Source of the DNA: an uncultured Prevotella sp.
GTDB taxonomy: Bacteria; Bacteroidota; Bacteroidia; Bacteroidales; Bacteroidaceae
Reading direction: 5' to 3'
Assembly: GCA_944321295.1 (NCBI GenBank)
Contig: CALUKU010000001.1
Location: 124,001 to 188,000, forward strand
Length of the DNA: 64,000 bases
The position numbers and the translations under genes are program-made. Of the stretch, positions 48,671 to 58,795 are shown one piece after another. The number at the start of each line of letters is the position of its first letter. Position 1 is the first letter of the stretch. Below the pieces are notes generated by a model. That model saw nothing but the letters and a program-made list of their open reading frames with translations. It had not been told where the DNA came from and searched no databases.

Positions 48671-50092
48671 TCAATTGAACATCCACATTACAGCCAGGCC
48701 TAACAACCAGCCAATCAAAGCTACAAATCCTACGTTCTTAAAATACCAACCGACGTGGATTCTCTCCATCTTCATCAACGCCAACCCGCTGATGGAGCCA
48801 ATCAAAAGAACGTTGCCTCCCATGGCCGAACAATATGCGATTATCTTCCAGTAAATACCATTCTGAACAAATGACGACAAATAAGCATTGTCTGCCAATT
48901 GTGTAATGTGTTCGATGTCTATTAGCGGATAAACCGATAAAAAGCTCATACACGTGGCAAACGAGTCTAGCACAAAACTAACACATCCTGTCAGAATACC
49001 CATTATCCAAACATTGTGTATGTTGGTGTCACAGAAGCTTGTGAAATGAGATATCATTCCAGTTTCACGCACAGCGCCCATCGCAAGCATGATGCCCATA
49101 ACGAACAACATTAACTGAATGATTCCGTATTGCAACACTCGCGGAATTGCCCTTTGAATCATCTGGTCGACGTTCATTAGCTTATGATTGAATATCTCAT
49201 TGACAATCCACAAGAATGACAGCACGCAAAGCGCGCCAAGGAATGGACTCAACTTTGTAATATTGTGGAATGTCGGTATGAACCACAAACCACCTATTCC
49301 TAATATAAGCATTACGACACGCTGCCACTTATTAAGATTCGTGTCATCTCCGCGGTAAGGCATTGTCGTGCATTGCAAGTCAATGTGCTCAGGCAGGCTG
49401 CGTCCCAACCAATATGTGGGCAGCCCGCACGCTATGATGCATGGCAGCGCCAACGTTGTTGAAAAGTCTGTAGCCGTGACGGCTCCTGTACTCCACAACA
49501 CAAGTCCGTTGGGGTCGCCTATCACGGTCAACGCTCCGCCGCAATTTGCAGCCAACACGATCGCACAACCGTAAATTATGCGTTGCCTCCTGTTTGGCAA
49601 CAACTTGTGCATGATGACCAACATCATCGTCGTCGTTGTAAGATTATCCAAGTTGGCCGAAATAAGGAATGTCATAACAGACATTATCCACAGCAACTTC
49701 TTGCTGTTACGCGTTTTAAGCAACTCTTGCAAGAAGTCGAAACATTCGTTATTGTGCAATATTTCGACTATAGTCATTGTTGCAAGCAAGAACAATACGA
49801 TTTCCGCCCCCTTGCCTACATACTTGATAAAAATATCCTGTGCGATGTATTGCTTGACGTTAACGCTCGACGGAGCCGCCCCGGCAAGGAAATCGGCATA
49901 CGCCTCGGGATGTTGGCTCATCACGAAATCGGTGCCGTAGCAGATGTATAGCACCCATCCGGCTGTTCCAACGAACATGGCAATGGCAGCCCGGTTTACG
50001 TTTGTTACGTATCCCGTGGCAATAAGGACATAGCCTATCAGGAGAATGGAAACAATTACGAGTGCCATAGAATTTATAATATCCAGCCACAA
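48671..50092 (-). CDS. nhaD: Sodium:proton antiporter NhaD
   Basis: 473-aa inner-membrane antiporter with about 12 hydrophobic helices; exchanges Na+ for H+ across the cytoplasmic membrane. Family motifs: SANLDNLTTTTMMLVI in the middle and LAANCGGALTVIGDPNGLVLW, both typical of NhaD in the ion-transporter superfamily. Upstream neighbour of pfkA, 25 bases apart. Confidence 0.9.
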   Translation of the reverse strand: MWLDIINSMALVIVSILLIGYVLIATGYVTNVNRAAIAMFVGTAGWVLYICYGTDFVMSQHPEAYADFLAGAAPSSVNVKQYIAQDIFIKYVGKGAEIVLFLLATMTIVEILHNNECFDFLQELLKTRNSKKLLWIMSVMTFLISANLDNLTTTTMMLVIMHKLLPNRRQRIIYGCAIVLAANCGGALTVIGDPNGLVLWSTGAVTATDFSTTLALPCIIACGLPTYWLGRSLPEHIDLQCTTMPYRGDDTNLNKWQRVVMLILGIGGLWFIPTFHNITKLSPFLGALCVLSFLWIVNEIFNHKLMNVDQMIQRAIPRVLQYGIIQLMLFVMGIMLAMGAVRETGMISHFTSFCDTNIHNVWIMGILTGCVSFVLDSFATCMSFLSVYPLIDIEHITQLADNAYLSSFVQNGIYWKIIAYCSAMGGNVLLIGSISGLALMKMERIHVGWYFKNVGFVALIGWLLGLAVMWMFN

Positions 50093-50256
50093 AATTACGA
50101 AATATTATTAACAACTGAAACACAAAGAGATGAAAAAATTACGTTTAACACGATTTTAACCCCAAATAGGTCGTTAGGCTTTTTGGTTAAACGTAATAGC
50201 ATGATGATGGAATAAACCTTTATTCGCAACCCCAATCAAATTGCAGATGAAACAAA

Positions 50257-50292
50257 TATCCCCGGAAACCGCTTGCTCGGTTTCCGGGGATA
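50257..50292 (-). terminator. Terminator of the acyl-CoA ligase gene
   Basis: Perfect 15-bp stem TATCCCCGGAAACCG/CGGTTTCCGGGGATA (50257-50271, 50278-50292) with a 6-base loop; on the minus strand it is followed by TTTGTTTCA. Begins 11 bases after the stop at 50304. Confidence 0.85.
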
Positions 50293-50303
50293 CCATATAG
50301 AAT

Positions 50304-51977
50304 TTAAAATTCCACATCTTTATATAAGTATCGCTTAATGCTTTTCTTAGGCGTTTTCTCGAATTCCTCGTCTTGCAGCTTGAATGTGGACACCTTGCTG
50401 TACGCTGGAATTATTTGGTTGAGGGCTAAGATGTTCTGCTCCATGACATGCTTCAGGTCTTCTTTTGAGAATCCGAGAACTCTAGCCTCCTCGTAGTCGG
50501 GATATATAAGAGCTGCGAGTTTTTCGCCTTTCTGAACGATAAGGCTTTCTACCACTAAGGTCATGCTGTTAAGCTTGTCCTCAATCTCCTCTGGATATAT
50601 ATTCTGGCCGTTTGCGCCCAAAAGCATATTCTTGCTTCTTCCTTTTATGAACACATAACCATTGTCGTCCATCAGTGCGAGGTCGCCCGTATGATACCAC
50701 CCCTCGTCATCGAGCGCGGCGCGCGTAGCCTCTTCGTTCTTATAATATCCTAACATCGTATTGGTTCCACGTGCAAGTATTTCGCCAGGAACGTTCTTCG
50801 GGTCAGGACTGTCAATCTTCACCTCCATGTGCATGACGGCTTTGCCGCATGATGTTGGAACAAACTCGCTCCAATCCGTGTATGTGATTATCGGCGCACA
50901 CTCGGTAGCTCCGTAGCCGACTGTTACCGGAAAATCGATACTTTTAAGGAAAGCCTCTACCTCCTGATTGAAAGGTGCTCCACCGACAACAACCTCGTAA
51001 AGGTTGCCGCCAAATGCCTCGTAGACTTCCTCGCAAATTTTCTGTTTTACTTTTTTGCTTATTACGGGCATGTTCATCAGCAGGCGCATCTTATGGTTCT
51101 GTATTTTCGGGAACACCTTTTTCCTTATAATCTTCTCAACAACAAGGGGCACAGCGATTATGATGGCCGGCTTAATGTCGGTAAAAGCCTGCGCAATGAT
51201 TGCCGGACTTGGCACGCGCGTCAGGAAAAAGATGTGGCAACCATGGCAGAACTCAAACAAGAATTCGAACGACATGCCGTACATATGCGCCATCGGCAAA
51301 ATGCTGACCGTGTTTGAGCCTCTTTCTATGTGCGGACCGATTTTGTGCATCGTGAAATCAAGATTCCCCCACAACGCACGATAAGGCAGCATAACGCCCT
51401 TTGAGAACCCCGTAGTACCGCTCGTATAATTAATGAGCGCCAGCTCGTCGGGATTTTCCTCTTTATAATAATTCACATGGTTGGAACGGAAAGCCTTCGG
51501 AAACTTTTTTCCGAACATCTCGTTAAGGTGCTCGCGTGCATAGGTAAGCTTGTCTGTTCGCGACACGAGCAACGAATAATCAGGAATGTATATGACACCC
51601 TCAAGTCCGGGCATTTTCGTAGCGTCAATCGTTTTGGCCACAACGTCTCCCACAAACAACAACTTAGCTTCGCTATGGTTGACGACATTATAAATCTGAT
51701 CGGGCGTGAACTCGTGCAATACCGGCACCGCCACAGCCCCGTAAGTCAGCGTGGCAAGGAAGGCAACGGCCCAATTGGCACTATTGCGGCCGCAGATGGC
51801 AATCTTGTCACCACGCTCTACCCCGCTGTTCTCGAAAATAATATGCAGCTTTTCTATCTTGCGGGCTACGTCTTTATATTGCAGCGTTACTCCTTTATAG
51901 TCAGTCAAAGCATCGAGATCCCAATTATCAATAATGCTTCTCTCGATGTACGAATTGAAACTTGGTATTGATTCCAT
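50304..51977 (-). CDS. AMP-dependent long-chain fatty acid-CoA ligase
   Basis: Activates fatty acids to acyl-CoA through acyl-AMP. 557 aa from MESIPSFNSYIERS at 51977; the earlier Met at 52031 lies upstream of the predicted promoter and is excluded. ANL-superfamily motifs: INYTSGTTGFSKGVMLPY (AMP binding), GYGATECAPIITYTD, and EGWYHTGDLALMDDNGYVFI followed by GRSKNMLLGANGQNIYPEEIE. Long-chain specificity is inferred from overall similarity to Bacteroidetes FadD-like proteins. Confidence 0.9.
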   Translation of the reverse strand: MESIPSFNSYIERSIIDNWDLDALTDYKGVTLQYKDVARKIEKLHIIFENSGVERGDKIAICGRNSANWAVAFLATLTYGAVAVPVLHEFTPDQIYNVVNHSEAKLLFVGDVVAKTIDATKMPGLEGVIYIPDYSLLVSRTDKLTYAREHLNEMFGKKFPKAFRSNHVNYYKEENPDELALINYTSGTTGFSKGVMLPYRALWGNLDFTMHKIGPHIERGSNTVSILPMAHMYGMSFEFLFEFCHGCHIFFLTRVPSPAIIAQAFTDIKPAIIIAVPLVVEKIIRKKVFPKIQNHKMRLLMNMPVISKKVKQKICEEVYEAFGGNLYEVVVGGAPFNQEVEAFLKSIDFPVTVGYGATECAPIITYTDWSEFVPTSCGKAVMHMEVKIDSPDPKNVPGEILARGTNTMLGYYKNEEATRAALDDEGWYHTGDLALMDDNGYVFIKGRSKNMLLGANGQNIYPEEIEDKLNSMTLVVESLIVQKGEKLAALIYPDYEEARVLGFSKEDLKHVMEQNILALNQIIPAYSKVSTFKLQDEEFEKTPKKSIKRYLYKDVEF

Positions 51978-52000
51978 TGCACAAAAAACTAAAATTTGTG

Positions 52001-52032
52001 CAAAGGTATGTCTTTTCTTGCACATTCGCAAA
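52001..52032 (-). promoter_or_regulatory. Promoter of the acyl-CoA ligase gene
   Basis: Minus-strand TTTG (52029-52032), 20-base spacer, TACCTTTG (52001-52008), 24 bases before the start codon at 51977. Confidence 0.75.
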
Positions 52033-52332
52033 TTATTTGTGCAATATTTTTAGTCATATTTATACCGTCGACAGCTGTAATAACAAAAATCAACCCAACC
52101 GCTGACACTTAATAAATCGCAATGAGGCTTACTGACACAAATCTAAATAATGCCATAAAACTCTTACATTTTGATTTTAGATAACGCGTTGAGAGCGCGA
52201 TATTCTAAAACAAACAAGCAATAATACGGAAATACCGGCAATATTCGTGTGCAAACGTATCTACCTTTAATTCAAGACTTTAGTTTACATCTGCCTTTCC
52301 GTGTGCATATATTTCACATCGTAAATGTTCCT

Positions 52333-52441
52333 AAACACGGCCTTTAAGCTTGTAAAAGGCCGTATTTAGGCGTCGAAAACGCCTGTTTTGAAATGTCAAT
52401 TCACCGAGTTTTAGCGATTAAATCGGCCATTTTAGCAAAAT
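52333..52441. repeat. 22-bp-period intergenic array, 5 units
   Basis: Units begin at 52333 (21 bases), 52354, 52376, 52398 and 52420. Starts are AAACACGG, AAAAGGCC, AAAACGCC, AATTCACC, AAATCGGC; each has a T-tract about 10 bases on and a variable 7-8-base linker. It is the longest of the five arrays. The rest of the 692-base gap 51978-52669 between the divergent genes is AT-rich and without a supported gene. Confidence 0.75.
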
Positions 52442-52669
52442 CAATGATGCAAAAGCAGTCAATACACCCTTAAATACGACGTCATTTTCAACATAATATG
52501 CCTAATGAAAACCTAATCGAAGAATTTAAACCGACGTGATTGAATTGACACATTGTCGCGTATAACGCTTGACTGCTTACATTTAAACAAAAACAGGACG
52601 CATTTGTTTATGGCAATAATTATCACGCCTAACAGCTCTAAATGAGAAAAATACTCGTATATTTGCAGT

Positions 52670-54700
52670 GTGAAAATGGTTTTAAGCATATTCCTGCTGT
52701 TGGCGATGACATTCATAATGCCGTCTACGCAGGTATGCGCCAAATCTGAATCAGACTCGTTGGTGCTACAGCGCGTATTGGAGTACAAGAAGAATGTGTA
52801 CAATGCTGACACCGAACTGCACACGAACGTCTATCTAAGGTATTATTTCAAGACCGAGAAGCGCAACTTCATGCTTATGGCCATACCGTCGATGTATGCC
52901 ATATCGCGCGGGCGGCGAGAGTATGCGGGAGAAAGTTACAGCACGCTGACTATGAAAGACGGCTCCGTAACCAAAGCCGTGCGGCAACTGAACACGGGCA
53001 CCATACCACATCACCGCAACGTAATGGAAACGATGATGAAGTATCTTTCGCCGGGTATTTACGACGTGACGATGTTTGACAATCAGGTGCTCTCGCCGTT
53101 TAATAAATACAATATTCGCCTGTACCGCTATGCGATAACCCACCTCACTGACAACAGGACGGAAATAGTGTTCCGCCCCAAGCGCTACAACACACAGCTG
53201 ATCAGCGGCCTTGCCATCGTTGACAGAAACACGGGAAGGATTATCAGAATGAGGTTCAGCGGAGAATACGACATGGTGAACTTCCACGTCGTTGCCATAA
53301 TGGGCAACGACGGCGTGTATTCGCTAATGCCTAAGACATGCGACATTGACGCAAAGTTTCACTTTATCGGAAATAAGATAAGAGCCACATATCATGCAGT
53401 TTATGATAATCCGACGTTCCTTCCCGACTCCATCGTCGATTCGCACGACAGCAAGCTGATGTCATACGTCCGCCCGGACACTCTGCCTGCGTATATCGCC
53501 AAAGTTTACGCAGACATGGAGCAAGCAAGAAGCAAGCCCGACTCTGCAAAGACGAAGCGACGCGAGAATAAATGGAAAAAAGTGTTGTGGGACTCGTTCG
53601 GCGATTACGTGGTGAACAGGACGAAAGGCAATTTCGGAACAAACGACCAAGGGGCGTTCAGAATATCGCCGATACTTAACCCGTTATACTTAAGCTACAG
53701 CGGAAGGCGCGGCATTACGTATAAGTTCAAGATTAACGGCAGCTATAAGTTCTCAATGAACAGGGACATTTACATGGCCTTCAATGCCGGCTACTCATTC
53801 AAGCAACACCAGTTTTATTTCAACATTCCGATAAATTTCAATTTCAACAAAAAAAGAAACGGTTTCATCGGCGTAGAAATAGGCAACGGTAACAGGATAA
53901 CCAATTCGAGCATTGTAGATCAAGTTAAAAATGAATCGCTCGACTCGATAAATTGGGACAAAATGAACCTTGACTACTTCAAGGACTTGTATGTTAAGTT
54001 TGCCTGCAACTATGATTTTTCCGACAAGTGGAACGTTCAGCCGGGCATGATTTTCCATAGACGCTCAGCCGTTAACAAGTCAGGGTTTGAGATGGCTGAC
54101 CGTCCCACGGAGTATTATTCGTTTGCGCCGTCATTGCAACTGCAATACAGGCCCGCGGGTTGGAGCGGCCCCATCATAACCGCCGACTACGAACGCGGAG
54201 TACGTCTGGGCAAGGCCGATATGGACTATGAGCGCATAGAGCTTGACGTATCATGGAAAAAACAATTCCACTCGCTGAGAAGCTTGTCGCTGAGGTTCGG
54301 CAACGGTTTTTACACATCGAAGAGCAAGAATTCATATTTCCTTGACTACACCAACTTCAGGGAAGAAAACATACCCGGAGGATGGAACGACGACTGGACG
54401 GGAGATTTCCAATTGCTGAACAGCAACTGGTATAACGCGTCGGAGTATTACGTGCGCACAAACATCACTTACGAGTCGCCCTTGATGATATTGTCACGCA
54501 TCCCGTACTTAGGCCGGCTGATGGAGATGGAACGAATATACGTGAACATGCTATTCGTAGACCATCTTCACCCGTACATTGAATATGGTTACGGGTTTAC
54601 GAACCGCTTTTTCTCAATGGGTGTTTTCATGGCAACGCGCAACACAAGTTTTGAAGGCGTAGGCTGCCGTTTCGGGTTCGAACTGTTCAGGGACTGGTGA
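52670..54700 (+). CDS. DUF5686-type outer-membrane protein
   Basis: 676 aa if started at the GTG at 52670; an ATG at 52676 gives 674 aa and is equally good. The N terminus MVLSIFLLLAMTFIMPSTQVCA is a signal peptide. The N-terminal third is soluble-like (to about residue 300), without the CarboxypepD_reg-like domain that many DUF5686 proteins carry; the C-terminal part has repeated Tyr/Phe/Asn-rich strands ending VGCRFGFELFRDW, as in outer-membrane barrels. Function unknown. A TATATTTG box at 52658-52665 ends only 5 bases before the first start codon. The AddA-like gene starts 72 bases after. Confidence 0.75.
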   Translation: MKMVLSIFLLLAMTFIMPSTQVCAKSESDSLVLQRVLEYKKNVYNADTELHTNVYLRYYFKTEKRNFMLMAIPSMYAISRGRREYAGESYSTLTMKDGSVTKAVRQLNTGTIPHHRNVMETMMKYLSPGIYDVTMFDNQVLSPFNKYNIRLYRYAITHLTDNRTEIVFRPKRYNTQLISGLAIVDRNTGRIIRMRFSGEYDMVNFHVVAIMGNDGVYSLMPKTCDIDAKFHFIGNKIRATYHAVYDNPTFLPDSIVDSHDSKLMSYVRPDTLPAYIAKVYADMEQARSKPDSAKTKRRENKWKKVLWDSFGDYVVNRTKGNFGTNDQGAFRISPILNPLYLSYSGRRGITYKFKINGSYKFSMNRDIYMAFNAGYSFKQHQFYFNIPINFNFNKKRNGFIGVEIGNGNRITNSSIVDQVKNESLDSINWDKMNLDYFKDLYVKFACNYDFSDKWNVQPGMIFHRRSAVNKSGFEMADRPTEYYSFAPSLQLQYRPAGWSGPIITADYERGVRLGKADMDYERIELDVSWKKQFHSLRSLSLRFGNGFYTSKSKNSYFLDYTNFREENIPGGWNDDWTGDFQLLNSNWYNASEYYVRTNITYESPLMILSRIPYLGRLMEMERIYVNMLFVDHLHPYIEYGYGFTNRFFSMGVFMATRNTSFEGVGCRFGFELFRDW

Positions 54701-54772
54701 CAAGCGACTTATGGCATTGCAGGAAACAACATTTGAAGGAACTCTACACGACAAACAATAAACATCTGGAAA

Positions 54773-57700
54773 ATGAAACCACTGACAGTATATAAAGCAA
54801 GCGCCGGTAGCGGAAAAACGTTTACCCTCGCCGTTGAATACATAAAACTTCTGATTGAAAACCCGCTGGGGTTCAAGAATATCCTGGCCGTGACCTTCAC
54901 CAACAAGGCCACGGAAGAGATGAAACTGAGAATATTGAGCCAGCTATATGGCATTTGGAAGCTCCTGCCTGAATCTGAAACTTATCTGAAAACGGTGTGC
55001 GGCAGCCTAGGCATAGACGAACGCCTGGCCAGCCGGCGCGCAGGAATGGCCCTTGCTTACCTTATTCATAATTACCATTACTTTAGGGTTGAAACTATCG
55101 ACTCCTTCTTTCAGTCGATATTACGTAATTTGGCAAGAGAGTTAGACCTTACGGCAAATCTTAGGGTCGGCCTTAATGACATACAGGTGGAAGAAGAAGC
55201 TGTCGACAGGCTTATAGATTCACTCGGACCGACGAGCGTAATGCTCAAATGGCTAATGAGTTATATCTTTTCGAGCATTGACGAGAACAAGAACTGGAAC
55301 GTAATCGGGAAAATAAAGCAGTTCGGCACGACTATATTCCGCGACTTTTACAAGAACATCAATAAGGAACTGAGCGAAACAGTTTCACGGCCTGACTTTT
55401 TCGTCGCATACACTAAAGAGATAAAAGCGATTAGGGACAACGCTAAAAAGCGCATGGCCGAATTCTCGGAAACATTTGAACGGGAAACCGAAAAGGCCGG
55501 CCTGACCACAACATCGTATGCCGGAAAAAACAACGGAATATGCAGTTATTTCAAGAAACTGAGAAGTAATGATTTCAGTGACAAGAAATGTATAAATAAA
55601 ACACTTGAAGGCTGTCTGGCGTCGGCCGAGAAATGGACAACGAAAACGAGCCCTGACCGCGACGTCATAATTTCACTTGCTAACGGCAAACTAATGCAGC
55701 TGCTGAACGACGCTGAAACCGAACGCCCCGAGATGTGGGAAGCGTATTCTACAGCGGAAGCGACGTTAGCACACCTTGACAAGCTTAGGTTGCTTAACAG
55801 TATCGAGGAAGAAGTAAACAGGCTCAACAAGGAAGCTAACCGTTTCTTGCTAAGCGATACGCAGCATTTATTGCATACGTTGATTAACGACAGCGACTCG
55901 CCTTTCATATTTGAGAAGACAGGCTGCCGTCTTAACCATATAATGATTGACGAGTTTCAAGACACAGGCTCGGTGCAATGGCTGAATTTCAAGGTGTTGC
56001 TTAATGAATGTATGAGCCATGGCGGAGAGTCTGATCGTGTGAACGTCTTATCGAATGAACGTGCTGAAACAGCTGACAATCTGCCTGCACGTCTGCCCGA
56101 TAAATCGTCATTAATAAACAACTTGATTGTAGGTGACGTAAAGCAAAGCATTTACCGATGGCGTTCGGGCGACTGGAGGTTGCTGAATAACATTGAGGGA
56201 CAATTCCGTTCACCAAAGGACAACGTTGAAATCAAGAACCTGCAGACAAATTACCGTTCCGAACGTAACATCATAGAATTCAATAACCGCTTTTTTGAGA
56301 TTGCCGCAAAGCTTGAATATGAGCACGAACTTGACGTGAACGATGAGCATAATGCGCAAGAACTACTAACGGCATACGCTGATGTCCGTCAAGATTGCAA
56401 AAGCGGAATGTCGGCAAAGGGATTAGTGAGAATTGAATTGTTTGAAGACGACGACTACGAAAACAATACGCTCGGACGTATTGACGAAACGATTGAAGAA
56501 CTTCTGAAAGCCAATGTTGTTGTCAACGACATTGCGATATTAGTCAGATATAACTGGTACATTCCAACCATAGCAAATTATCTGATGGATAAACATCCTG
56601 GCCTGAAGGTTGTCAGCGACGAAGCCTTCAGGCTGGATTCGTCGTTGGCCGTTAACACGATAGTGCAGGCACTGCGCCTAATTGTAAATCCTGACGATGT
56701 GTTGACAAAGGCAAACCTTGCGATAACATACCAGAAAAAAATCTTAAATACCGGACTTAACGTTTCAGAAATACTTGACGGCTATAACGATTCAAACGGA
56801 AAGCTGAACACGCTTTTGCCCTCAGACTTCATAAAAAAGACGGAAAGGCTTTCAAAAATGCCGCTTATCGATGTGATAGAGCGCATCTATTCGCTATTTA
56901 ACTTGAACGTTCTCGACAATCAGAACGCTTATGTATGCGCATTTTACGATGAAGTGGCCGATTTTGTAGGCAATAACTCAGGCAACATCAGGAAGTTCCT
57001 GAAAACTTGGGACGATGAAATATGTAAATCAACCATACAAAGCGACAACATTGACGGCATAAGATTAATAAGTATCCACAAAAGCAAGGGCCTTGAATTT
57101 GACAATGTCATCATACCTTACTGCGATTGGTCTTTAGAAAAGGTCAACGGCACGATACTGTGGTGCAATCCTAAGAAACAGCCGTTTAACAAATTGCCGA
57201 TCGTGCCTGTTGACTATAGGCAAAAGCTGCTGGAAACCATTTACGCGGACGATTATCGTAACGAACATATCCAGAATAGGGTTGACAACTTGAACTTGCT
57301 TTATGTAGCTTTTACACGCGCAGGTAAGAATTTGTTTGTTTTCGGTAGAAGTAAAGCCAAACGGCCGACAACCTGTCGCTCCGAACTTATTTTGCAATGT
57401 CTGCCGTTACTCAAAGACAGTCTTGAAGGTTCAAAACTCGTTGAGACCGACAATTCTGACGCAACGTCAATAACATTTGAATACGGAAACCTTGCTGTAG
57501 ATAATAAGGAACAGAGGAGCAACCAAAGCAACAATGTATTCTTGAGTAACGTAATCCAGGAAAAAGTTGACTTTCAAACTTCTAACCATATCGTAAATTT
57601 CAAACAAAGTAATAAAAGTCGCGATTTTATCGGTGGTGAAGACTTGGATGAGCAGCAAGACAGATATATCGACACCGGTAAGATATTGCACAAATTATTT

Positions 57701-58108
57701 TCAACAATACATACAACCGCCGATATTGACAAGGCTTTAAAGCAATTCGAATTTGACGGAATATTGTATGATGATAACCTGACGGTCGAGAAAATGCGCA
57801 AACTTTTATCCGAAAGACTTAGTGACAACCGTATTGCCGACTGGTTTAGCAAGCGATGGAAAGTATATAATGAGTGTGCCATCATATCTTATGACAAGCT
57901 GACGACTAAAACCATCGAGCGCCGTCCTGACAGGGTTATATCAGATGGAAAAGAGACCAAAGTAATAGACTTCAAATTCGGTAAGCCGCATCCCGAATAT
58001 GAGCAACAGGTCCGGCAATACATGGAACTGCTTAAAAGTATGGGACATGAGAACGTGAAAGGATACTTGTGGTTTGTCTATTCCAACGAGATAAAAGAAA
58101 TTATATAG
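54773..58108 (+). CDS. AddA/RecB-like UvrD helicase-nuclease
   Basis: 1111-aa double-strand-break repair helicase-nuclease. Superfamily 1 motifs in order: Walker A KASAGSGKTFTLAVEY at residues 6-21, VTFTNKATEEMKLRI (Ia), MIDEFQDTGSVQW (II), VGDVKQSIYRWRSGD (III), SIHKSKGLEFDNVIIPY (V), LLYVAFTRAGKNLFVF (VI). The C terminus has a PD-(D/E)XK nuclease core: RRPDRVI, KVIDFKFGK and the QVRQY form of QxxxY. It should act with an AddB-like partner, which is not next to it in this window. The gene may be co-transcribed with the DUF5686 gene. Confidence 0.88.
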   Translation: MKPLTVYKASAGSGKTFTLAVEYIKLLIENPLGFKNILAVTFTNKATEEMKLRILSQLYGIWKLLPESETYLKTVCGSLGIDERLASRRAGMALAYLIHNYHYFRVETIDSFFQSILRNLARELDLTANLRVGLNDIQVEEEAVDRLIDSLGPTSVMLKWLMSYIFSSIDENKNWNVIGKIKQFGTTIFRDFYKNINKELSETVSRPDFFVAYTKEIKAIRDNAKKRMAEFSETFERETEKAGLTTTSYAGKNNGICSYFKKLRSNDFSDKKCINKTLEGCLASAEKWTTKTSPDRDVIISLANGKLMQLLNDAETERPEMWEAYSTAEATLAHLDKLRLLNSIEEEVNRLNKEANRFLLSDTQHLLHTLINDSDSPFIFEKTGCRLNHIMIDEFQDTGSVQWLNFKVLLNECMSHGGESDRVNVLSNERAETADNLPARLPDKSSLINNLIVGDVKQSIYRWRSGDWRLLNNIEGQFRSPKDNVEIKNLQTNYRSERNIIEFNNRFFEIAAKLEYEHELDVNDEHNAQELLTAYADVRQDCKSGMSAKGLVRIELFEDDDYENNTLGRIDETIEELLKANVVVNDIAILVRYNWYIPTIANYLMDKHPGLKVVSDEAFRLDSSLAVNTIVQALRLIVNPDDVLTKANLAITYQKKILNTGLNVSEILDGYNDSNGKLNTLLPSDFIKKTERLSKMPLIDVIERIYSLFNLNVLDNQNAYVCAFYDEVADFVGNNSGNIRKFLKTWDDEICKSTIQSDNIDGIRLISIHKSKGLEFDNVIIPYCDWSLEKVNGTILWCNPKKQPFNKLPIVPVDYRQKLLETIYADDYRNEHIQNRVDNLNLLYVAFTRAGKNLFVFGRSKAKRPTTCRSELILQCLPLLKDSLEGSKLVETDNSDATSITFEYGNLAVDNKEQRSNQSNNVFLSNVIQEKVDFQTSNHIVNFKQSNKSRDFIGGEDLDEQQDRYIDTGKILHKLFSTIHTTADIDKALKQFEFDGILYDDNLTVEKMRKLLSERLSDNRIADWFSKRWKVYNECAIISYDKLTTKTIERRPDRVISDGKETKVIDFKFGKPHPEYEQQVRQYMELLKSMGHENVKGYLWFVYSNEIKEII

Positions 58109-58222
58109 TCAAGATGAAACGTCAGGATTGCAAAACCGCAGGGATTTATAACGCCGTGATATTCAACATGTATGATAATACAGGTCTATTTGTAAAATTA
58201 GAATTCTTTATCATCGTTTTAT

Positions 58223-58253
58223 TTTGTAGTTCGGCTTACTTGCACTATCTTTG
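58223..58253 (+). promoter_or_regulatory. Promoter of the mce-mmd genes
   Basis: TTTG (58223-58226), 19-base spacer, TATCTTTG (58246-58253), 28 bases before the mce start. This placement also excludes the earlier in-frame TTG start at 58251. Confidence 0.75.
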
Positions 58254-58280
58254 CAGCAATCTTTATTAAAATATAATAGT

Positions 58281-58685
58281 ATGAAAATTTCACGAATTGA
58301 ACATTTGGGCATAGCAGTACCGAGCATAGAAGAGGCTCTGCCCTATTTCGAGAATGTTTTGGGACTGAAGTGTTACGCAGTAGAAGAAGTGGCCGACCAA
58401 AAGGTAAAGACCGCTTTTCTGAAATGCGGCGAGGTGAAACTCGAGTTACTCGAGCCGACTTCTCCCGAAAGTACAATCCAGAAATGGCTTGATAAAGGAA
58501 ACCATGGCGTTCACCATGTTGCATTCTGCATCGAAGACGGCGTAAGCAACGCTCTTGCCGAGTGTGACGGAAAAGGCGTTCGCTTAATTGACAAGGCACC
58601 AAGAAAGGGAGCCGAAAATCTCAATATAGCTTTCCTCCATCCCAAATCGACATGCGGTGTCCTCACGGAATTGTGTGAGCAATAA
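58281..58685 (+). CDS. mce: Methylmalonyl-CoA epimerase
   Basis: Interconverts (R)- and (S)-methylmalonyl-CoA in the succinate-propionate route. 134 aa from MKISRIEHLGIAVPSIEEA at 58281. Vicinal-oxygen-chelate fold; metal ligands are likely His8 (EHLG), Glu in KLELLEP, the His pair in GVHHVAF and Glu in LTELCEQ. First gene of the mce-mmdA-mmdE-like-mmdC cluster. Confidence 0.95.
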   Translation: MKISRIEHLGIAVPSIEEALPYFENVLGLKCYAVEEVADQKVKTAFLKCGEVKLELLEPTSPESTIQKWLDKGNHGVHHVAFCIEDGVSNALAECDGKGVRLIDKAPRKGAENLNIAFLHPKSTCGVLTELCEQ

Positions 58686-58795
58686 ACAAGCCGCTGTCCG
58701 TAATTAAGAATAATGCTTTAAGCAATATTAATAATAGGTTAGAAACACCCGTTTGTGTCACTAACCTTTAATCATTCAACAACAAAAGAACAGAA

